Below are positions 1-10,865 of a stretch of 64,000 nucleotides of DNA, one piece after another; position 1 is the first letter of the stretch; every line of letters begins with the position of its first letter. Both the position numbers and the translations under genes were made by a program. The stretch is from Quercus robur (lineage: Eukaryota; Streptophyta; Magnoliopsida; Fagales; Fagaceae). The DNA lies in NCBI RefSeq assembly GCF_932294415.1, contig NC_065542.1, forward strand, positions 45,597,942-45,661,941, written 5' to 3'. The notes under the pieces were generated by a model. It worked only from the letters and a program-made list of their open reading frames with translations, did no database searches and was not told the DNA's origin.

Positions 1-1015
1 AAATAAAAAGATTTTTTTTTTGAGAATCAAATAAAAAAGAAATTAAATGCAATTACTATCTAACATGCGGACCAAATTTATTGTCTTGGGACAAAAATCC
101 CATACAAGAATCGATCATTAAATTTTTTAGCCAATCATATTCGCTAAAATTTTCATATCAAAACAAATCCAAACACATGACAGAAAATATTCCATATTCA
201 ATTGATAAATATGATGTTAGTGCTTCTACATTAATAATGAAATACTTAGCGATTCACATGAAAAACAATAACACACAAAAAAGAAAACAAAGAGTTGGAG
301 ATATTGGAAACGAAGATCTTCTAAATCTTTCTAAGGTTCTATTTTGCAATTATAGATTTTCTAAAATATTCTTTGTTTTTTTCCTGGTTTATGTTTTAAT
401 CTCCGAAAGTTCCTCAAGGTACCATGTGATCCATCTTTCGCTTTTTTTTGTTATTTAGATATAGACAAATAAATGGAGGAGATTGAGTTTCCTCACTCTC
501 TCTCATCTTCCATTTGGTATATCATTCATTCATGGTTCTTCTTAGCTAATAAGACCAAATTCTTCAATCACCTAAATGAGCATCTTTGGTATTTATATAG
601 ATGATAGAACCCTTTCACCCTAGCCCTTAGATGAGAAGATTTAGAGTTGACATTAACACAAGATGCAAATACAACCGTCGGTTTGTCAGGAGATGGGAGG
701 CATCCAACTTTATGCTCTTTCTAATGATTGTGTGGCCAGTAACTTCAATTTTTTTATAGCTAAATAATAATGAGGGGATATTATACATTTGGAGTCATGG
801 GTGCCATAAGTATTTCTTCTATAGTTTATATATAGAAGTTGGAAAGAGAGAGAGAGCTATAAGTACAATAACTACAAAGAACCTTTTTTTCTTTTTTTTT
901 TTGGGTTGAAAAAAAACTACAAATTAAGTACCTCTTGCAATCTTTTGGGGCCCTTTCTTAATCATGTACTGAACCTAACCCCAAACTTTAATATATTAGA
1001 AACTCATTAATTAAC
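1..1015. other. AT-rich intergenic DNA, no gene recognised
   Basis: I see no gene here. An open frame at 81-458 encodes a low-complexity Lys/Ile/Phe-rich peptide with no family resemblance and is probably chance. Short (GA) and poly(T) runs are present near 840-905. Confidence 0.5.
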
Positions 1016-1043
1016 ATATATATATATATATATATATATTAAA

Positions 1044-1075
<32 letters not shown>
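1016..1075. repeat. (AT)n microsatellite, two blocks
   Basis: Two blocks of alternating AT, about 1016-1039 and 1048-1075, are separated by a short non-repeat spacer. Confidence 0.95.
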
Positions 1076-1822
1076 TTCCCTTCCTCGCCCACCAGAAAAA
1101 CCTAAAGAGGCATACATAGAACCCCTTCTGTTTGACCATAAAGAAGTGAAAAGGCATTTGGAGAATCCACCAAACTTAATTTTTGTAGGGAATAATGAAA
1201 AAAATAAAATAAATAAAAGGAAAACAAAACAGCTATGTGAAATGCTATAGGGAAGGAAAATTTATAATTTATTAACAACCTTCATTCAGATTCTCTGGAT
1301 CTTTCCCTTCTTTTTTTGTTTTTTATTTTTGGTTTTTGTTTTTTCCCGGGTAGAAGATTTGTTGGATCTATACTGACTATACAGGTATTGTTTTGAACCA
1401 GAATTTGATCGACATGCATTCAACCTAACCCATCACCTTTGATTTCATTACTTCTCTCTCTCTCTCTCTAGGGTATACACAAATGCGTATATGCTTTACG
1501 TATTTTAGTTGCATGGTTACATGCTTACATATATATTGGTAGGCTGATGATAATTAACGTAACAGACCATGCATAAACGGGAACTTCCTTTTATATCCAA
1601 TAGACTATTATCAGCCCTAAATAACTCATTAAAAAAATAAGGACAAATTACTACACCTATGATCGATCAGTTAAGGCTCCGGAAATTCTTTCTAAAAATT
1701 TTTCCTAGGATGATCATGAAAAAAACTTAAATTATACAAAATTTAATAAAAAGAGAACTTGAATATATACATGAAGAATTACAATGTCATTCTACTAACA
1801 AAAAGGAATTGAAAAGAGATAA

Positions 1823-1826
<4 letters not shown>

Positions 1827-1906
<80 letters not shown>
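1827..1906. repeat. (GA)40 microsatellite
   Basis: Eighty bases of uninterrupted GA, the longest of at least seven GA tracts in the window. The flanks (1076-1826 and 1907-2299) show no gene that I can recognise. Confidence 0.97.
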
Positions 1907-1910
<4 letters not shown>

Positions 1911-2299
1911 TGATACATTCTACAATTGCAAGTAGAGTTGTTGAGAGCAAAGTTGTTGCGACTCCAAAACCAAAGAGAACAGAGCTGTTGACGCTACCAA
2001 GAAGAACTCACTATTACAGTTATTTCTCTTAATTATATTTTTTTTAGGAAAAATGAAATTATAGATTATTTTTATGTAATGTGAGTTGATTGAGTTACAA
2101 ATTTGAATAATTAGGGATTTTTTTTAATATACTTTTTGTTGAATAATTTGTTCATTTGTTGGCCTAATATTGTTTTTGTTTGGGTTATTTTTGTTGTCAT
2201 CAAATTTTCATTAATGTTATTTGAGCTTATTCTATTGTTTAAGAGGTTAAGGATTATGTTTGGGGTGGCGTAATTATATTTGGAGTAATACAATGCTAA

Positions 2300-2420
2300 C
2301 AACAGTTCATAACAAATCTTATGTGATAAGTTGTTATTGGTAGGTAAAAAAGTGATGGCAGTGTTAGGTCAAAATTAGAATTAATAACAGTTTTCTAGAA
2401 TTTGTTATGAAATTATTGTA
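2300..2420 (+). mobile_element. MITE copy 1 (family with core GTAGGTAAAAAAGTGAT)
   Basis: This is a diverged copy of a short repeat also present at 8917-9052, 9265-9422 and, in part, 16133-16215. The shared core reads ttgttattggtaggtaaaaa followed by agtgat. The outer parts are complementary (aacaa... and ...ttgttatgaaatt), which suggests a small inverted-repeat element. The superfamily was not determined. Confidence 0.55.
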
Positions 2421-2455
2421 AAAATACTATAGACGTAGCACATTAATCTTATTAT

Positions 2456-2521
2456 TGTTGAACTCAAATTCTTGTAATTCTCAAATCAGGGTGTTGAACT
2501 CAAATTCTTGTAATTCTCAAA
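2456..2521. repeat. 35-bp tandem duplication
   Basis: The stretch beginning ttgaactcaaattcttgtaa occurs twice, starting near 2458 and 2493. Confidence 0.9.
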
Positions 2522-2574
2522 ATATAGTAGTAGTTTAGTATATAATATTTTTTGGCAAGTATCTATACATTTTT

Positions 2575-2634
2575 TTTGAAGTCAAGGTGTTCATGTGAAC
2601 ACCCTAACTTGAATGTGGAATCGCCCCTACCTAA
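2575..2634 (+). mobile_element. hAT-like 3' terminus fragment
   Basis: The stretch runs from gtcaaggtgttcatgtgaac to aatcgcccctac. It has the same layout as the 3' ends of the hAT elements at 45382-46795 and 15263-16348: a small palindrome around gtgttc/gaacac, then a run ending in a CGCCnC-type terminus. I did not find a matching 5' end upstream, so this is only a terminus or a relic. Confidence 0.4.
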
Positions 2635-2640
2635 CATATA

Positions 2641-4016
2641 CCCTTAAAAGTTTAAAACATGGAACTATCTCATGTTCTATTTTGTAACATTTATCTTCCT
2701 TATATATAGTTAATTACATGAGGCATTTTATTTGATACTGTTTACTTATTAATATAAGAATTAAGGAAAAAAATCATTCTACCTTAAAGCTTATGTCATG
2801 TGAATAGATACAAACTCAAAGGATAAAATTAAAGCTTTAATTCTTTTTCTGTAGATGCATGTGTCATAACAAAAATGTCTCAAAAAACTAACTAGAAGAG
2901 AAGGAAATGTTACAAAATAAAGCTCATAGTACCTCCAAATTTTGAGAGTACACTACGTGGGTGTAGTATCTAAATTTATCCAAAAATATAACTGATAACA
3001 AAACAAACAAGAAAAACAGTACTTGTAACAATTAATTGCACGTACATGGGTTTAACAATTGTTCATGAAATGGTAAATTTTATCCCATGCACATAGTATA
3101 ATCATATACTACCATATCGATCGAGTTCATAAAAAAGAAAAGAAAAAAGACCATATTGTTATCACTAAGATGGTGGTCCAGTGACTAGGGTATTGGTGTA
3201 GTGTAGATTATACATGAGTTTAAACTCTTTGGAGACGATAGCGTGATTCAGTTTAATATTATTGCTGTCTACTACCATGAAGTAATTATTGGATTTTGGG
3301 TGGGACTGAGATATTAAGCCAAAGGAGTAGGAAATTTCAAATTTTTTTAAGTCTCTTATTATAGTTAAGTAAACACAGAGTTGTCACTACTGGTTTCTGC
3401 CCATATCTTTTTTACTTTTGAAAAAAAAAAAAAAAAACTATCACATTGTTTCTATTAGAAACTATTAATGATGTAATGACAAATGACTATTTAGATAAAA
3501 CTGCATTATGCCCTAGCTAGAATTTTTTAGGGGAGGGGGGGGGGGGGGGTGAAGTAGCACTAATAGACATATATAACCTATGAATTCCAGCAAATTAATC
3601 TTCAACTTATTATCCTTTGGGAACATGCTCTCCACTCACTCCTTATATATATACTAAATTTACTGCTCCTATGCTCTTTTCACAATGGGGTTCTTAGCAG
3701 CCAATAGGAGGAGACCACCATAGTAATATTATAACAATAAGTTTAGATACATAATAAATTTCATAACTTCTTCTTCATTGATGAGGTAATTGGTTATAAT
3801 AATTAGTGAATATATAATAAAAATGATGTTAGTGGTGATCACATATTCACATATGAAATGTTGGAAATATTTTAGTGAAAAACAATTTTTTAATTCAATA
3901 AATAGTATCTCAAATAATAAGTAAGAACAGAAAATAATTAAAGAAAATTTTAAGAATGATTTCACAATGCTATAGAATCACATAAAAAACGTTGTCATTA
4001 AAAGTTGATTTGTACT
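2641..4016. other. AT-rich intergenic DNA, no gene recognised
   Basis: No coding signal or structured repeat was found. A run of 17 or more G lies at about 3533-3550. The open frame at 3729-3965 on the - strand is a low-complexity Ile/Phe-rich peptide and is not supported as a gene. Confidence 0.5.
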
Positions 4017-5270
4017 ATTTGGAATAGAACTTTGAGCAAATGACTTTCTTGGTTGAACAACCCTCCAAGGTCATAGTATAGCATCGACTTTCGTGATAGA
4101 TACGCTTCCACTCATAGAGGTTAAGAAACAACCTTTTAATAGGTTTCCTTAATTGCAATTTGTCAATTGTACAAGAACTTATGTAATTGATAAAAAAAAA
4201 TATGGATGCACTTCCACTTATGAAGGTTTAAGAACAACCTTTTGATTTTCCTTAAAAGAAAATGGGTTCATTACTCACACATGAGGGACGGGACGCGACA
4301 ATACGCCAATGCAATTGGGCTTGGTGGTGCTAATGATATGTATAAGGCTCAAGTACACAGTAGGCTCGCTATTTTAAGATATCATTGAAAGCTTACAATA
4401 CCTTATCAACACAAATGGAAGCTCACTCCAAACTAATGTAGGACTAGCAATAATAAACAAAGTTTTTGAAACATACACTCACACCAACATAAAAGTAATG
4501 TTACACTAATCATAATTTATCATTTTAACGTTGTAGAAAAAAAGAGTAAAGAAATTTGTTTTGTTTGTAGCATTGTTCATATTATAATTGTATCTTTATC
4601 ATGATTATAAATATTATAGTGGCACCGCCAATCCCATTTCTCGATTTGGAGTAGAACTTTGAGTGAATGACTTTCTTGGTTGAATAGTCCTCCAGGGTCA
4701 TAGTATAGCATCAACCTTTGTGATAGATACAATTCCACTCATAGAAGTTTAAGAAACAACCTTTCAATACGTTTCCTTAATTGTGATTTGTCAATTGCAC
4801 AAGAACTTATGTAATTGATCAAGAAAAATATGGATGCACTTTCACTCATGGAGGTTTAAGAAGAACCTTTTGATTTTCTTTAAAAGAAAATGGGTTGATT
4901 ACTCACACATGAGGGACGAGACGTAACAATACACCAACGCAATTGGGTCGGTGGCGCTAATGATATGCACAACGCTCAAGTCCATACTAGGCTCTCTATT
5001 TTAAGATATTATTGAAGGCTTACAATAACTTATAAATACAAATGGGAGCTCACTCCAAACTAATGTGGGACTCGAAATAATAAACAAAGTTTTTGAAACA
5101 TACACCCACGTTAACATAAAAGTAATGTTACACTAATCATAATTTATGATTTTAACGTTGCAGGAAAAAATAAAAGAAATTTGTTTTGTTTGTAGCATTG
5201 CTCATATTATAATTGTATCTTTATCATGATTATAAATATTATAGTGGCACCGCCAATCCCATTCCCCGAT
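4017..5270 (+). repeat. Tandem duplication, two units of about 620 bp
   Basis: Unit 1 (about 4017-4645) and unit 2 (about 4649-5270) match along their whole length with scattered substitutions. Both start near tagaactttgag and both end with the motif tagtggcaccgccaatccca. They share internal marks such as actcacacatgagggacg. No open frame is conserved between them. Number and spread of the substitutions suggest an old duplication. Confidence 0.85.
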
Positions 5271-7110
5271 ACCGTGGAGTTAAACTTTCTGCTGAGTGAA
5301 GTTAATAGGAAGCCGAGGATCCACATTCCAGCACAAGTCTAGCTTATATAAACAACTTCAAATTAAGAAGTCAGTGATATCCTAATATATATGATTGCAC
5401 CTTTTCTTGAACTTTTGTTTACGCGTGACTCAAACTAATTATAGAATTTGCAAAACTTTTGCATAGTTTAGTTAGCCATTACCCAACTAAAAAATATTCT
5501 GTGAAAAAAATACGCGTTTGCTTCTTCATTAGCCGGTACCGCCGTCCACAGAAGAAAAAAAAAAAGCATCCATGAAAGCCCTAGGATCTTGCTATAAAAG
5601 AAATATAGAAAAAAAAAATAGTTATAAAGAAGAAATTCTATCTCATCCTAAAAGTAGAAAGGCTCCACAACAGTTCCCATTCCCAAGCTGGCTGTGGAGC
5701 ACTGCAAGGCTGGTGGGGGCTAAGGATACACATATATCTCTGTCATATCATGCATGGATATCACTAAATATTCTTTCTATTTAATTTCAAAGAAAGTTCG
5801 TGGATACAACTTTTGTACTATAATTTTTGCGATAGTTTTGATGTGGTTGATTAGGAATAATAGGGAAAAGCGATACTCTCCTGCAAAAATAATTACCCAC
5901 TATTTACAATCGATTACTTTAACAAGTTGTAAGAAAATTGTGGCAAATAATATTTTTTTTATTATAGAGTTTCAATTTATAATATTTGTTTTTGATAATT
6001 GTGCTATTTATAAAATTTCAACTATCAAAAACTTTACTAATTGAGTTAACTGGAACCTATTTACAAGTATTAACCCTGCATCAATAGATAATTTCTCTCT
6101 CATATCCCTTTGTATGAGTAGCATTTGGAGGCTTAGTTTATTTAAATAGGGATGGGGTAAGTAGAGTAAAGTTGAAATGATGATACTACTCATTCCAAAG
6201 CAAATATAAAATGCAAGACCTTAGAAACGCCAAGCTCATAGCTCCAATCTTTTCATGAAAAGGAGAGACCCATATGGAGTTCAAGGTTTCATGCACATGC
6301 TTCCCTCTTCTTCCCCAAGAAAATAAGTTTTGTCACTCGAGAGCTCCTAGTGGGTGAGTGGGGCACAGTCTTTACTTTTAAAACTCAGAACTCTTAACTT
6401 AGTCACAATTAAAGTGAATTTGTACTTCACAACTCTATCACACACGAATGAACCCTAAACCTAGGTATACTAATTAATTACAGTCATAATCAACTAATCG
6501 AAAAGCTAAAACCCCACTTTAATTTTCTATTTTCAGGACACGTGTCGAATTTTAAACTATGTTCTTTATTTTAAACTATGTTCTTTATATAAAAATGTAC
6601 CGAAAGCAACATCATTTCTTAACCTTCTACTTCTTAGGCTTCCACGTATCATGAACGAAAATCAAGGATTATTGTAGTAAAATATGCAAATTCATTCTCC
6701 AAAACTACTAAACTAGATAATCCTAATGCAATTCATTTAGATTTAGAATTCTCTAGTTGGCGTTAACAAAGTTATGCTTAATTATATATTTGGTCTTCAA
6801 ATTTTGATATGTATTTCAAAATAATCTTGATACTTTGGTTCGTATATTTTTAAAATTCTTAATTGTCATCCAATAGACATAAAATACTGACTTGATAAAA
6901 TGAATTCATACATCATACTATCATAGCCTTCATGTCAGCAAAATGACCTCGATTTTATGATTTTTTTTTGTAACACTAGCAAAAAATTTCAATTAATCAA
7001 ATTATGGGCAAAAATTTTCACTTAATCAAATTACGGTAAGGACATTTTTGAAACTTTCAAAGTGTAAGAACAATTTTGAATAAATGTATATATAGTTTAA
7101 CAAAAAATTT
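5271..7110. other. AT-rich intergenic DNA, no gene recognised
   Basis: Open frames at 5572-5784 and 5754-6044 show no recognisable domain. A short imperfect hairpin is possible at about 5660-5702 (ctccacaacag pairing with ctggctgtggag), but it is too small to call a microRNA precursor. Confidence 0.45.
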
Positions 7111-7380
7111 ATACTCACTCCATTACAATTTGTTTGTCCTCTATTTCATTTTGGGATGTCCTAAAATATTGTCCTGTTTCTAAAATTAAAAACCATTAAT
7201 TTACTAATGTTTCTATTATGTCCCTACTTTATTTCCAAAACCATTTTTGATAAATTTATTTAAGGGTAGTTTTGGAAACTTATACATTTTTATACATTAG
7301 AAAAAACAATAAATAATGTTCCCTTAAAAAATTAAAATTTTAAAAATAAAACAAATAAATTAGGACAGAGGGATCAGTTA
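7111..7380. mobile_element. Stowaway-like MITE (decayed)
   Basis: The left end, tactcactccattacaattt, and the reverse complement of the right end (ggacagagggatcagtta) resemble the CTCCCTCCGTCC terminal inverted repeat of plant Stowaway (Tc1/mariner) MITEs, with TA at the borders. The interior is AT-rich and non-coding. The ends have several mismatches, so the borders are approximate. Confidence 0.5.
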
Positions 7381-8231
7381 ATTATGACAGGCAACTTGTT
7401 CACCACGTTAGCTTTCTCTAGAATATGGATGGTTTGCTAAGAATTTTGTATTTGAACTAGTTGGCATTTTTTTGGTGTTTTTAATGGAAACTCCTGTTTG
7501 AATTGATCAAGTGGAAATGAGTAGAGTAGAGTTGGTAAGAAATCAGTTTAGTTTTTGGTCACGTCTACTCTACTCCCCCTCTCTTCGCCTCAATCCAAAC
7601 GGGATCCTCAAAGTTCAAATTTTCTCACCGTTTTAATTATTGAATTATATAAAAAGAAAAGAAAAAGAAAAGAAAAACATGGGTATTTTAGTACAGTAAT
7701 TGGACCATCATTATGCCTACCTAGCAATTAGGTCAAATTAAAACCTAGATTCTATTCTACATTCAAATTCTTGTAGCACCGACTTACTCCTTCTGGGGAT
7801 ATTTCATATGTCTACCTCCAGGGAGGTAGCCTTGCCTGTTTTTTCTTATAAACCGAACATTATTTTCTTCTAACTTTTGCACTGTATTAATTACTCATTC
7901 CTCCTGTATAGGATTCAAAGAACTACTACTACTACTCGTTTTCTTTTCCTTGCCTAAGCCTTTCTTTTCTCATCCTCGTGTATAGCCTTGTCTTTAATTC
8001 AATAATATACTAATTAATTAAGTACTTTCCGCTCTCGCAAATAACAAATGTTAAAGAAATATGTGCTTTACATACAACCAATCATAGCAAAAAGTCCATA
8101 CATAACATTCCATTGGTGCATTTCACATGCTACATGGATGAAAGTAATTCTAGATTGATATAAATAATGCAGTGTTCACCATTACTAAATATTGAAATTT
8201 AATATATATATATATATATATATATTTATAA
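7381..8231. other. AT-rich intergenic DNA, no gene recognised
   Basis: No gene is seen. A short (AT)n tract lies at about 8202-8225. Confidence 0.5.
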
Positions 8232-8299
8232 TCTAACAAAATTATACCCTTAAACATTCACATGCTCTAGATTCTTGGCTAAGCGGTACCTATAACCCT

Positions 8300-8765
8300 G
8301 ACAATCCGGGAAAAATTGGCCTTTGCCCTTTTTAAAAAAACAATCCAACATTTTGCCTCATTTCCCAAACTAATTAGAGAAATGCCCCTCTTTTGAAACT
8401 CGATTTTCTCAAAATTGAGTTAAGCCCTATAGTGGCGTTTTTAAGAAGCCTATAGTGATGTTTTAAGGACATATAGTGGCGTTTTGAAACTTGAGCTCCT
8501 TGAAATTGAGTTATAGGCAAAAAAAAAGAAAAAAAATTGCATGTAACTCGACTTCATGGAGATCGAGTTACAAAACGCCACTATAGGTCCTTAAAACGTC
8601 ACTATAGGCTCCTTAAAACGCCACTATAGGGTTTCATAATTTGTTTTATTTTTTATAACTCGATTTTGAGAAAATCGAGTTTCAAAAGAAGGCAAAATGC
8701 TGGGGGAAAAATGCTCAATTTTTTTTTTTGAAAGGGGCATTTGCCCATTTTCTCCCCGACAATCC
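8300..8765. mobile_element. Foldback TIR element (about 450 bp) with 8-bp TSD
   Basis: The element at 8308-8757 starts GGGAAAAATTGGCCTTTGCC, and its other end reads, in reverse complement, GGGGAGAAAATGGGCAAATG. It is flanked by the perfect direct repeat gacaatcc (8300-8307 and 8758-8765). The interior folds back on itself: several cctatagtggcgttt-type motifs on the left are matched by aaacgccactatagg on the right, and aactcgattttctcaaaatt on the left by its inverse on the right. It has no coding capacity. The TIR resembles Mutator-like MITEs, but the 8-bp TSD also suits hAT. The sister repeat unit at about 9100 is the empty site. Confidence 0.85.
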
Positions 8766-8916
8766 TTTTAAACATTAATCCTCTAATGTTACCAAGGTTA
8801 CTTTGGTTTTTTAATCCATTAGGAGTGCCACTTTTTAATCTTCATTATTTTATTTTTTATTTTTATTTTTATATAATTTGATTGTTGGGAGGGGGATTTT
8901 AGAATGAAACTACAGG

Positions 8917-9052
8917 CACAAAAATTTCACAACAAAGCTTACATGGAAGGTTGTTAATAGTAGGTAAAAAAGTGATGATAATAATAAGCCTAGATGAGAG
9001 CAAATAATAACTTGCCACTTAAAACTTTTTTGTGAAATTCTAATAAAATTGT
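8917..9052 (+). mobile_element. MITE copy 2 (family with core GTAGGTAAAAAAGTGAT)
   Basis: The left edge reads cacaaaaatttcacaacaaa and the right edge ttttttgtgaaattctaata, giving an imperfect terminal inverted repeat around the family core. It lies in unit 1 of the 350-bp tandem duplication. Confidence 0.6.
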
Positions 9053-9264
9053 ATCCTCAAACATTTATACGCTCTAGATTCTTGGTTAAGTGATACCTAC
9101 AACCATGATAGCCCTTTTAAACATTAATATTCTGATGTTACCAAGGTTATTTGGGTTTTTAATCACGTTTAATCCATTAAGTGTGCCTCTTTTCGAGCTT
9201 CATTTTTTTTTTTTTAAAATTTTTTATAATTTGATAGTTGGGAGGGAGATTTAAGAATAAAGTT

Positions 9265-9422
9265 ACAAGAAAAATAGTTTTACAACAATTTTACAATGAA
9301 ATCTAAATGGCAAGTTGTTAATGGTAAGTAAAAAAGTAATGTCAGTGTGAACTTAGATAAGAACCAATAACAATTTGACACCTAAAGTTTGTTGTGAAAT
9401 TATTATGAAACTATTATTGTGC
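9265..9422 (+). mobile_element. MITE copy 3 (family with core GTAGGTAAAAAAGTGAT)
   Basis: This is the counterpart of copy 2 in the second tandem unit, with core ggcaagttgttaatggtaag and a right arm containing ttgttgtgaaattatta. It was duplicated together with the flanking DNA rather than inserted independently. Confidence 0.6.
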
Positions 9423-10225
9423 CCATATTATTATTCAAAAATTTAAATTTTAAATATCCTGAGGCATCGGATGAGTTACAAAACTCTTAATACTTTTTAA
9501 TTTAATCCAATCAAAAGTGTTGAAAAAGTCCCAGAACCTAAAGTATATGCCTCTACCAATTGATTAAACAATAATAAGCTTATAATAAAGCTCCTAATAA
9601 GTGTGGAAGTTAGCTTTATTAAGCTGAAAATTAATGGGGATGTGGAAGTGATGTTTTATTTATTTTAATTTTTGCTAAAAGATAGTTTTGGAAATTGGTA
9701 AACGTATGTGTACGTTGGATACGTGTGGGGCCAACACATGGCACAAGCGTGGTGACCAAGATGGGTTGGCAGAATGGGCTCTATGACTGTGGGCCGGAAA
9801 CAACAGCTTTTCAGTCACATTTCCAATGCTTATTACACAGGCTTTTATTGGGGTCCAAAAATATATATGTATTTGTAGGCCCACCTTACAACTTGGCTCG
9901 ATATCCACTCCACGTGGGAGCGTCTGACTCAGCATGCTCGTCTAACTCAGATGGTCATAGCTCAAGCTTTTGTGGGCCAACAAAATCAGATGTGGATGAC
10001 CCATCACTTTCATTGCTCCCTAATTCTCATCTAATTCTCTGTTTACTGTTTACTTCAATTTTATTTCCCCCCCAAAAGAAAACATAAAAAAAAAAAAAAC
10101 TATAATTAAAAAAAAATTACCCTTTTACACTACCTCATGTCATGTGTATATTGTTGATACATCTCTTCAGCTCATCAATTCCATCAAAATGTACTCAAAT
10201 TTCTAGAACTTCACCAATTTCAAGT

Positions 10226-10267
<42 letters not shown>

Positions 10268-10632
10268 ATTGTGATATAATAGAGTGTTCAATGAAAAAGA
10301 AACCATCAAGCTCCCATGCATCCATGGGTGATGCAGATATTGCCTAACATTCCCTATTTTATTATACACAGGAGCTTCACAAAAACAAAAATTAGAGAAA
10401 AAGCCCATTCATATCTTGTGGTACTAAAAATACTTTCCCAAGAAAATCATAAATTTATTCCCCAAAATATACGCTTCAAGAATAATATAGTAAGATCTAA
10501 TATTTTAATGCTCCAAATATAATAACATTTTTAGCTGATTAAAAAAATCCAAAAGTCAGGCAGACTCATGATTTGCAAGTTTCAGACAGGGGCGTTAACT
10601 CACTACTCCCTTCGGATGCTACCTCTATGAGT
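9423..10632 (+). promoter_or_regulatory. Upstream region of the YUCCA gene, with palindromic G-box
   Basis: This is about 1.2 kb of non-coding DNA before the YUCCA TATA box. A palindromic G-box, CCACGTGG, lies at 9910-9917. Several TGGGCC/GGCCCA elements occur at 9720-9980, and a (GA)n tract at 10227-10265. G-boxes are bound by bHLH (PIF) and bZIP factors, and Arabidopsis YUC8 is a known PIF target through such sites. That this G-box acts here is inference. The open frame at 9695-10087 overlaps these motifs and is not supported as a gene. Confidence 0.5.
10227..10265. repeat. (GA)n microsatellite upstream of YUCCA
   Basis: About 39 bp of GA lies some 600 bp before the YUCCA start codon. GA tracts in plant promoters can bind BBR/BPC proteins; a role here is inference. 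Confidence 0.93.
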
Positions 10633-10641
10633 CTATATATT
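10631..10641 (+). promoter_or_regulatory. Probable TATA box of the YUCCA gene
   Basis: The sequence gtctatatatt lies 225 bp before the start codon. A transcription start about 30 bp downstream would give a 5' UTR of roughly 200 nt. The stretch up to the ATG is rich in A, C and T, as plant leaders often are. Confidence 0.65.
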
Positions 10642-10865
10642 ACCCTCTCCACCCGTTAGTCCCTACAAACAAAACTCACATCATATTCTCTAACAAAAGC
10701 TCTTAAAGTTTCTACTTTCAAACCTCAAAAACAAAAACTCTCATATTTTCACTTCAAAAACTGTCCACAAAACATTTCTAGCTTATTCACACCTTGTATT
10801 GTATTCTATTCAAGCCACAAACACATTTCTCTCACAATTGACACCTTTTAGTCTTTTGAACAAAC

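Larger units (their letters stand above)
8232..9422 (+). repeat. Tandem duplication of about 350 bp, interrupted by a MITE in unit 1
   Basis: Unit 1 starts at about 8232 (ctaacaaaattataccctta) and unit 2 at about 9040 (ctaataaaattgtatcctca). They share gctctagattcttgg, ttttaaacattaat and atgttaccaaggtta, and both carry a copy of the GTAGGTAAAAAAGTGAT-type MITE. Unit 1 contains an extra 458 bp, made up of the element at 8308-8757 plus one target copy. Without this the period is about 350 bp. Confidence 0.8.

Noticed and set aside
81..458. 125-residue open frame on the + strand
   Set aside because: Composition is that of translated AT-rich DNA; no domain, no promoter or splice context, and no similarity that I recognise.
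5660..5702. Possible microRNA hairpin
   Set aside because: The stem is short and interrupted, and no known mature microRNA sequence is recognised.
9675..10087. Overlapping open frames on both strands upstream of YUCCA
   Set aside because: They overlap each other and the promoter motifs (G-box, TGGGCC elements), with no recognisable domain. The region is better explained as promoter DNA.
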